From Campylobacteraceae bacterium (GTDB taxonomy: Bacteria > Campylobacterota > Campylobacteria > Campylobacterales > Sulfurovaceae), in NCBI GenBank assembly GCA_027079365.1, contig JALWVW010000318.1:1-12540 (forward strand): DNA of 12,540 nucleotides. Direction: 5' to 3'. A program made the position numbers and the translations under genes. This document shows, one piece after another, positions 8,294-12,540 of the stretch; the stretch's first letter is position 1, and each line of letters begins with the position of its first letter. A model generated the notes under the pieces. That model had not been told where the DNA came from and did no database searches. It saw only the letters and a program-made list of their open reading frames with translations.

Positions 8294-8320
8294 TTGATAT
8301 CTCCAAAAAAAGGTTCAAAG

Positions 8321-8410
8321 ATGAGAATCAGTAAAGATGCGATTGTACGAGAGGTGATAATCGATACTGTGAGTTTGCTGGCAGTTGCGGCACTGATAGC
8401 CATATTCTAG
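8321..8410 (+). CDS. 29-residue hydrophobic membrane peptide, function unknown
   Basis: ATG 8321 to TAG 8408-8410 encodes a charged N-terminal segment (MRISKDAIVRE, 1-11) followed by a hydrophobic stretch of about 18 residues to the C-terminus (VIIDTVSLLAVAALIAIF), which would make one membrane helix. Support for a real gene comes from its signals: an A-rich AAAGG ends at 8313, seven bases before the ATG, the same spacing as for the nearby first kinase, and a good extended -10 promoter lies about 28 bp upstream. I do not recognise the family. It may be a small membrane regulator, for example a partner of the adjacent sensor kinases, or a type I toxin-like peptide; no antisense RNA was evident. 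It is too short for coding statistics to help. Confidence 0.45.
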   Translation: MRISKDAIVREVIIDTVSLLAVAALIAIF

Positions 8411-8502
8411 ACAAACGCTAGACCCCTTATTTCTCCTCCTTTTTCGGCAATGTGCCGGAAAGAGTGTTAGAACTTCTCTTAACCGTTCCAGTAGTATCCT
8501 TT
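8411..8502. other. Intergenic spacer with a hairpin
   Basis: No gene is seen here. TTTTCGGCA (8441-8449) pairs with TGCCGGAAA (8453-8461) around a three-base loop, nine base pairs with one G-U. The hairpin is preceded, not followed, by a T-rich stretch on the + strand, so it is a poor intrinsic terminator in either direction. It could end the small-peptide transcript by stability alone or protect its 3' end. Confidence 0.4.
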
Positions 8503-8511
8503 TGTTAAAAT
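8503..8511 (+). promoter_or_regulatory. Extended -10 promoter of the two-component array
   Basis: TG-t-TAAAAT, 5 of 6 matches with the TGn extension, follows a short T-run. The predicted transcript start is near 8518, just before the outermost stem of the structured leader. This leaves a 5' leader of about 155 nt before the first response regulator. Confidence 0.55.
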
Positions 8512-8519
8512 ACACTATT

Positions 8520-8650
8520 GAACTCTCCGAAAAATCGCCGGTTTCACTCGATAGCTCCGGCAGTTGCAAACGCAAGCACTCATTCCATGGGTTGAGTGCT
8601 CCTTTGTCGCCATTGAGTGAAACCTCTGCCGGCAATTATCCAGAGAGTTC
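8520..8650 (+). promoter_or_regulatory. Structured 5' leader (possible cis-regulatory RNA) of the two-component array
   Basis: A 131-nt segment dense in complementary arms. GAACTCTC (8520-8527) pairs with GAGAGTTC (8643-8650), closing the whole element. GGTTTCACTCGAT (8540-8552) pairs with ATTGAGTGAAACC (8612-8624), 13 bp with one G-U. AGCACTCA (8575-8582) pairs with TGAGTGCT (8593-8600) as an inner hairpin. CCGGCAG (8557-8563) can also pair with CTGCCGG (8626-8632), which crosses the 13-bp stem and would make a pseudoknot or an alternative fold. The element starts at the predicted transcript start and ends just before the ribosome site (AAAGG, 8663-8667). I recognise no known riboswitch consensus. 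A small mobile inverted-repeat element is the alternative. Confidence 0.5.
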
Positions 8651-8673
8651 CATTAATTATCCAAAGGTATATA

Positions 8674-9345
8674 ATGGCGAACAGAATCCTTCTTCTGGAA
8701 GATGACAGACTTTTCAGTGAAACACTTCAGGATTTTTTAGAGGAAGAGGGGATGGTGGTGCAGTGCGCCCTAGATCCCCATACAGCGCTTGAATTGACCT
8801 ATAGAGAAAAGTTTGATCTCTATCTCTTTGATGTGAATTTGCCTTTTGAGAGCGGCTTTGATCTTCTGGAGAGACTAAGAGAGAGCGGGGACAGGACACC
8901 TGCTATTTTTCTTACCTCACGAGAGGACAAGGCGTCACTGCATGAGGGGTTTTTGCGAGGAGCGGATGATTATCTGCGTAAGCCTGTAGATCTGGAGGAG
9001 CTTTTGCTTCGTATACATGCGGTTATCCGAAGGCAGACGAGAGAAGAGGTGCTGCATATAGGCAGGTATCAACTTGACTTTTTTGCAAAGAGATTAACCG
9101 ATAGTCAAGGGGAGCAGGTGGAAATTGGACGAAAGGCGGTTGATCTTTTGGTACTGATGCTGGAGGCAAACGGTACAGTGGTCACTACCGAGAGAATCAA
9201 GGAACATCTCTGGGCTGCATCGCAGGCTGCCAGTGAAGGTGCACTGCGTGTCTATATCACACAGATCAAAAAGATATTTCCTTCCGCTGTCAAAAATATG
9301 CGTGGGATAGGGTATCTCTTTGATAGAACAAAGGTTTCCTCATAA
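8674..9345 (+). CDS. OmpR/PhoB-family response regulator (pair 1)
   Basis: A 223-residue two-domain regulator. The receiver domain (about 1-120) has acidic residues Glu9, Asp10 and Asp11, phospho-acceptor Asp53 in LYLFDVNLP, Thr81, and Lys103 in YLRKP. The C-terminal winged-helix domain (about 125-220) includes 'EGALRVYITQIKKIF' and 'GIGYLF', the recognition helix and wing of OmpR/PhoB DNA-binding domains. Phosphorylation by the kinase gene that follows is the obvious inference. ATG 8674 is chosen because AAAGG (8663-8667) lies six bases upstream and the protein then starts MANRILLLEDD, the proper first receiver strand. An upstream in-frame GTG at 8617 would add 19 unmatched residues inside the structured leader. 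The stop overlaps the kinase start. Target genes are unknown; the phased repeats at 8261-8297 are one candidate operator. Confidence 0.92.
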   Translation: MANRILLLEDDRLFSETLQDFLEEEGMVVQCALDPHTALELTYREKFDLYLFDVNLPFESGFDLLERLRESGDRTPAIFLTSREDKASLHEGFLRGADDYLRKPVDLEELLLRIHAVIRRQTREEVLHIGRYQLDFFAKRLTDSQGEQVEIGRKAVDLLVLMLEANGTVVTTERIKEHLWAASQAASEGALRVYITQIKKIFPSAVKNMRGIGYLFDRTKVSS

Positions 9346-10181
9346 AGCGGTCACTGGGCATCTCACTGTTTCTCTTTTTTGTCATCCATTTGCTTCTGCT
9401 GTTGCTGCTCTATTGGTTTTTGGCAGGGCAGGGGTTTACTGCAGTCCATTTCATAGGTGGGGCGACCCTCTTTCTTTTTGCCTCGGCACTCTCTACCTAT
9501 ATCGTACTGCTGGATATTCTGGAGCCCAAAGCGCAGCAGGATGAGCGACTCTCACATCTGACCAGAGAGATCCTACATGAGATCAATCTGCCTATCGCTA
9601 CGATAGAAGCCAACCTTACCATGCTTGCAAAAAACAATATGACACCTAAAGAACAGAAGCGTACCGATCGTATCAAGGCAGCGCTGGAAAGACTCAGAAG
9701 GCTTTATACGGAGCTAGCCTACAGCATCAAAAAAGAGATACTTCCCGTAGAAAAAGAGCACTTTGACCTCAAAACAGTACTGGAGGAGAGAGTGGCGATA
9801 CAGAGAGAGCTGGGGCGAAACCCTTTTCTCTTGACACTGGAGTCCTGCATGATAGAGGCAGACAGGATCGGCTTGGAGCAGGTGATAGACAATATCATTG
9901 AAAATGCCATGAAGTATTCTCAGATAGAAGCATCTATCGAGGTGACACTGCGCGCGAGTCGGCTTATGATCCGTGATCAGGGTAGGGGTATGGATGCCAA
10001 TCAGATCCTACATATTTATGAACGCTACTATCAAGGAGACAGGAGCCAAAAAGGAGAAGGTATCGGATTGACACTGGTCAAACGCTATTGTGATGAGGCA
10101 GGCATAGGGATTAAGATCCATTCTGAACTGGAAAAGGGCACTACGGTGCGTTTGGATTTTGATGCAGTCACACTACGGTAA
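9342..10181 (+). CDS. Sensor histidine kinase (pair 1), membrane-embedded sensor, probable AUA start
   Basis: A predicted 279-residue inner-membrane kinase if read from ATA 9342. Two membrane helices (about 5-27 and 37-59) are joined by only about 10 residues, so there is no real periplasmic domain and no HAMP. The signal is probably sensed in the membrane or through a partner. The dimerisation helix carries His79 (ILHEINLPIATIEANL). The ATPase domain has Asn188 (IIENAMKYS), DQGRG (212-216) and GEGIG (238-242), so it looks fully active. No ATG, GTG or TTG exists in frame between the upstream stop (9324-9326) and TTG 9390. That TTG has no purine-rich site and would cut into the first helix. 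ATA 9342 has AAAGG (9330-9334) seven bases upstream, gives an N-terminus reading (M)KRSLGISLFLFF, and overlaps the regulator stop as ATAA. CTG 9354 is a weaker alternative. Confidence 0.85.
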   Translation: MKRSLGISLFLFFVIHLLLLLLLYWFLAGQGFTAVHFIGGATLFLFASALSTYIVLLDILEPKAQQDERLSHLTREILHEINLPIATIEANLTMLAKNNMTPKEQKRTDRIKAALERLRRLYTELAYSIKKEILPVEKEHFDLKTVLEERVAIQRELGRNPFLLTLESCMIEADRIGLEQVIDNIIENAMKYSQIEASIEVTLRASRLMIRDQGRGMDANQILHIYERYYQGDRSQKGEGIGLTLVKRYCDEAGIGIKIHSELEKGTTVRLDFDAVTLR

Positions 10182-10193
10182 TGATGAGAAAGG

Positions 10194-10199
10194 TATAAT
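10194..10199 (+). promoter_or_regulatory. Perfect TATAAT box just before the second response regulator
   Basis: TATAAT (10194-10199) lies in the 24-bp gap between the first kinase and the second regulator. A transcript from it would start near 10205-10206, at the ATG itself, giving a nearly leaderless mRNA. AAAGG (10189-10193), the only candidate ribosome site, is 12 bases from the ATG, which is long. No TGn extension or -35 is visible, so an accidental match is quite possible. Confidence 0.3.
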
Positions 10200-10205
10200 A
10201 ATCCT

Positions 10206-10838
10206 ATGAAAATACTATTACTAGAAGATGATGCAGTGTTGGCAGAGAGTTTGGTGGAATACTTGGAGCTGGAAGGGTACGAGGTGGAGAGTGTTCCTAG
10301 TGGAGAAGAGGTGTTTGAGCGCACTTTTGCACAGGTGTACGACCTTTACATTCTGGATATTAATGTCCCCGATATCAATGGACTGGAGGTGCTCAAAGCA
10401 CTCAAGGATGCGGACGATCCGACACCTGCGATCTATATCTCGGCCATGACAGATATCAAATCCATTACGCAGGGTTTCAAAGCGGGGGCGATTGATTATC
10501 TCAAAAAACCTTTTGATCCAGAAGAGCTGCTGGTGCGACTCCAGCACCATCTTAGACCCAAGGAGGAGACCGTAGTGTATAGAGATCTTCTCTATTTTCC
10601 CAAGAATGGCAAGGTGAAGCTTCGAGGGGAGTGCTTCTATCTCAGCGAAATACAGAAAAATATCTTTGACAGGTTGCTGCAAAGCATGGGGGATATCGTC
10701 TCTTCCGAAGAGTTGATGGCATTCATGGAAAGACCCAGTCCTAATGCCTTGCGTGTCACGATGACCAAGCTGAAAAAGAAACTGGAGATAGATATCAAGA
10801 ATGTCCGTAGTCAGGGGTATACGATTGAGGCGTTATGA
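10206..10838 (+). CDS. OmpR/PhoB-like response regulator (pair 2)
   Basis: A 210-residue regulator and paralogue of the one at 8674. The receiver domain (about 1-115) has Glu7, Asp8 and Asp9, phospho-acceptor Asp51 (LYILDINVP), Ser79 and Lys101 (YLKKPF). The C-terminal part (about 120-210) is a shortened, divergent winged helix; 'NALRVTMTKLKKKLEIDIKN' lines up with ALRVYITQIKKIF of the first regulator, and both end in a (G/Q)GY motif. DNA binding is likely but less certain than for pair 1. It starts 24 bp after the first kinase. The ATG is supported by the receiver N-terminus MKILLLEDD, although the Shine-Dalgarno is distant. Its last 14 bases overlap the next kinase gene. Phosphorylation by the downstream kinase is inferred from order; cross-talk with pair 1 is possible because the receivers are similar. 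Confidence 0.9.
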   Translation: MKILLLEDDAVLAESLVEYLELEGYEVESVPSGEEVFERTFAQVYDLYILDINVPDINGLEVLKALKDADDPTPAIYISAMTDIKSITQGFKAGAIDYLKKPFDPEELLVRLQHHLRPKEETVVYRDLLYFPKNGKVKLRGECFYLSEIQKNIFDRLLQSMGDIVSSEELMAFMERPSPNALRVTMTKLKKKLEIDIKNVRSQGYTIEAL

Positions 10839-11892
10839 GCTTGAATCCCTGATCAAAAGTTTTTTACTGTTTTTTATCCTTATGCTTTCGCTCTATCTTC
10901 TGTCGGAGTGGCAGAATTACAAAGCGCAGGTGCGTCAGCTCGACAACACAATCCTGAACGAGATGCAGGTATTTAGCTATAAGCCGCTTTCGGGTGAATT
11001 TGATGTCAGTTTTGTACCACACAAAGAGGGTGTTCAGCGCACACTTACTCTCTATAAAGAGGAGAATACTACCTATGGGCTTTTTGAGATCCCGGGGAGC
11101 AAAAGCTATCTGCTGAAAGTCTCACTTACCCAGGAGAAGTATCGGCAGAGGCTGGATGCCCTCAAGGCAAAAATCCTCGATGCACTCTTTTGGTATGTGT
11201 TGCTGATTGCTATAGTTTCTCTGCTGTTGGCCTACTATACACTCTATCCACTCAAAAAAGCACTGCAGCTCAATGAAGAGTTTGTCAAAGACATACAGCA
11301 TGATATCAATACTCCACTGAGCGCACTGCTACTCAATCTCTCACTTTTAAAACGGCGTTTTGGAGAGGATAGAGGGTTTGAACGCATGACACACAGTGTA
11401 GAGACCATACAGAACCTCCAGTCCAATCTCAGTACATTTTTGCATGGACAGACACAGGAGATGGACTATTTCAATCTTTATGATCTTTTGGAGGGGAGAA
11501 TGGAGTATTTTCGTGTACTCTATCCCCAGATCGCGTTTTCTCTGGATGTAGACAGTACCGTATCACTCTTTACCAACAGAGAGGGCTTTATGCGTATGAT
11601 TGACAACCTGCTCTCCAATGCCGGAAAATACAATGTCAAAGAGGGAGAAGTGCATATTATACTTGCCAAAAAACGACTGAGGATCGAAGATACGGGGAGA
11701 GGGATCAGACATCCGGAGAGAGTGTTTGGGCGTTACTACAAAGAGGGGGAGCGCGGGCTGGGACTGGGACTGCATATCGTACAAAAGCTTGGTGAAGAGC
11801 TGGGTATTGATATTGGACTCAAGAGTAAAGAGGGTAAGGGTACGACTGTGACACTAAAGCTCGCCAAAGTAATAGTAGAGTCACAGAGTTAG
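10825..11892 (+). CDS. Sensor histidine kinase (pair 2) with periplasmic sensor domain
   Basis: A 355-residue inner-membrane kinase if read from TTG 10825. Membrane helix 1 spans about 9-27, a periplasmic domain of about 85-90 residues follows, and helix 2 is about 118-141. The dimerisation helix carries His159 in DIQHDINTPLSALLLNL. The ATPase domain has Asn265 (MIDNLLSNAGKYN), DTGRG (289-293) and GLGLGLHIV (from 311), all intact. The periplasmic region does not resemble a sensor domain I know. TTG 10825 is chosen because AGGGG (10813-10817) lies seven bases upstream and the N-terminus becomes MRRYELESLIKSF, basic then hydrophobic. ATG 10801 gives eight more residues but its nearest GGAG is 13 bases away. 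Either start overlaps the regulator gene, so translation is probably coupled. The kinase core resembles pair 1, while the sensor parts do not. Confidence 0.9.
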   Translation: MRRYELESLIKSFLLFFILMLSLYLLSEWQNYKAQVRQLDNTILNEMQVFSYKPLSGEFDVSFVPHKEGVQRTLTLYKEENTTYGLFEIPGSKSYLLKVSLTQEKYRQRLDALKAKILDALFWYVLLIAIVSLLLAYYTLYPLKKALQLNEEFVKDIQHDINTPLSALLLNLSLLKRRFGEDRGFERMTHSVETIQNLQSNLSTFLHGQTQEMDYFNLYDLLEGRMEYFRVLYPQIAFSLDVDSTVSLFTNREGFMRMIDNLLSNAGKYNVKEGEVHIILAKKRLRIEDTGRGIRHPERVFGRYYKEGERGLGLGLHIVQKLGEELGIDIGLKSKEGKGTTVTLKLAKVIVESQS

Positions 11893-11894
11893 GG

Positions 11895-11900
11895 TATGAT
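11895..11900 (+). promoter_or_regulatory. Weak candidate -10 box for the secreted Lys-rich protein gene
   Basis: TATGAT, 5 of 6 matches to TATAAT, lies just after the second kinase stop. A start near 11907 would give a 24-nt leader containing AAGGAG. There is no TGn extension, T-rich upstream stretch or -35, so readthrough from the kinase operon is equally plausible. Confidence 0.25.
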
Positions 11901-11930
11901 CTGTTATGTGAACATGAAAAAAGGAGATAA

Positions 11931-12540
11931 ATGAGACGCTGTTGTAGATATTTTTTGCTTGTATTGCTGGGTACACTGTTTTGTGTCCATACCATAATGG
12001 CGGTTGAGGTGGCAATAGAGACGGAAGCACCGGCAAAGGCAGTACCTGTCAGTATCGATAAGCTGGTTGCGAAGTACCAGGCAGCCTCAGACAAAGACGC
12101 CTACAGGATCATGAATCAGATCAAGCAGGAGATCGCACGGATGAGTCGGGAGAGACAGCGTAACGCGATCGGAAAAGTGCGCCAAAGTGTAGCACAAAAG
12201 GAAGATGTGGCGCAGCAGAAAAAGCATCCGATAAAACAGGCAGCAGAGAAAAAGAAAAAGTCTCCCAAAAAGTCTCCCAAAAAATGCTCAAAGAAGCAGA
12301 AAAAGAAAACAGGAAAACATAAAAAACAGATACAGAAACAGAAAAAACAGCAGCAAAAGAGGATCAAAAAACACCAAAGCAGAATACGAAAGGCGAGTAG
12401 ACATACGGTGCATACAAGGAAGCATCCAGATCCCATGTCAGTGATAAATGGTACATCAGATAGCATAGATATACATGAAAAGGCAACCGGCAGTTTGGGA
12501 GGAGGCAGTGGGGGCTTTGGTAGCGGCATGGGAGGTATGG
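11931..12540 (+). CDS. Exported Lys/Gln-rich, then Gly-rich protein, unknown function (3' partial)
   Basis: An open frame runs from ATG 11931 through the right edge, at least 203 codons without a stop. AAGGAG (11921-11926) lies four bases upstream. The N-terminus (MRRCCRYFLLVLLGTLFCVH) is a signal peptide with likely cleavage after TIMA near residue 24. Residues about 25-85 are mixed charged, probably helical. About 85-150 are extremely basic and low-complexity: runs of Lys with Gln and His, including SPKKSPKKCSKK, partly encoded by a 12-bp tandem repeat (12258-12281). After about 185 the sequence turns glycine-rich (GSLGGGSGGFGSGMGG). The frame has the better start signals; the opposite-strand frame here is an artefact of the A-rich codons. 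I do not recognise the family. Binding of anionic polymers or surfaces is suggested only by charge. It lies 38 bp after the second kinase and may share its transcript. Confidence 0.8.
   Translation, partial: MRRCCRYFLLVLLGTLFCVHTIMAVEVAIETEAPAKAVPVSIDKLVAKYQAASDKDAYRIMNQIKQEIARMSRERQRNAIGKVRQSVAQKEDVAQQKKHPIKQAAEKKKKSPKKSPKKCSKKQKKKTGKHKKQIQKQKKQQQKRIKKHQSRIRKASRHTVHTRKHPDPMSVINGTSDSIDIHEKATGSLGGGSGGFGSGMGGM
12258..12281 (+). repeat. 12-bp tandem repeat encoding KSPK twice
   Basis: Two perfect copies of AAGTCTCCCAAA (12258-12269 and 12270-12281) sit in the lysine-rich part of the exported protein gene. They encode tandem KSPK units and probably reflect slippage-driven expansion of the basic segment. 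The repeat length is a multiple of three, so copy changes would keep the frame. Confidence 0.85.

Noticed and set aside
8441..8461. Intrinsic terminator
   Set aside because: The hairpin is good, but the T-run precedes it and A residues follow on the + strand, and the - strand also lacks a following U-run. It is kept only as a hairpin note.
8315..8635. 106-codon - strand frame over the micro-gene and structured leader
   Set aside because: It has no recognisable domain, and the + strand promoters, ribosome sites and stems explain the region better.
8520..8650. Integron attC site
   Set aside because: The imperfect inverted structure is reminiscent, but no GTTRRRY core was found at its end and no integrase or cassette array is present.
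8617..8673. Longer first regulator starting at GTG 8617
   Set aside because: The extra 19 residues do not belong to a receiver domain, fall in the structured leader, and have no ribosome site. ATG 8674 has AAAGG at six bases.
10801..10824. Second kinase starting at ATG 10801
   Set aside because: The nearest GGAG is 13 bases away, whereas TTG 10825 has AGGGG at seven bases and gives a better membrane N-terminus. Not fully excluded.
12116..12529. 137-codon - strand frame, Phe/Cys-rich
   Set aside because: It is the complement of the Lys-codon-rich exported protein gene (AAA/AAG read as TTT/CTT). The + strand frame has a strong Shine-Dalgarno and a signal peptide.

Overview
The window looks like a chromosomal segment of a Campylobacterota bacterium, probably close to Sulfurovum or Sulfurimonas. 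This is inferred from protein flavour, moderate GC, tight same-strand gene packing and recurrent extended -10 promoters (TGnTAnnaT) preceded by T-rich stretches instead of a clear -35 box. No search was run. All recognised genes lie on the + strand. No tRNA, rRNA, CRISPR array, transposase or phage gene was seen.

Left part (1-8259), core metabolism: the 3' end of a phosphoglycerate mutase gene (gpmI), a DJ-1/PfpI-family protein, a 319-bp gap, then gltB-gltD (both subunits of glutamate synthase), a small RlpA-type lipoprotein gene overlapping the end of gltD, and fabG under its own promoter. gltB, gltD and the lipoprotein gene form one operon: the gltB-gltD gap is 1 bp and the gltD-rlpA overlap is 13 bp.

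Right part (8260-12540), regulation and envelope: this starts with a promoter containing helically phased TGA repeats, then a 29-residue predicted membrane peptide. A second promoter leads into a roughly 130-nt segment dense in complementary arms, which would form the 5' leader of a four-gene array: response regulator, histidine kinase, response regulator, histidine kinase. The two regulator/kinase pairs look like an old tandem duplication whose sensor halves diverged. The first kinase has two membrane helices and almost no periplasmic part; the second has a periplasmic domain of about 85-90 residues. Start codons here are unusual: the first kinase appears to start at AUA overlapping the regulator stop, and the second probably at UUG. 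The array is followed by a gene, cut by the window edge, for an exported, very Lys/Gln-rich protein that turns glycine-rich.

The most interesting stretch is 8260-9345: the phased promoter, the micro-membrane protein, the structured leader and the AUA-initiated kinase. A working hypothesis is that this is an envelope-sensing locus in which leader structure and weak start codons set the dose of the signalling proteins, while the small membrane peptide and the cationic secreted protein are possible partners or targets. This is inference from layout only.
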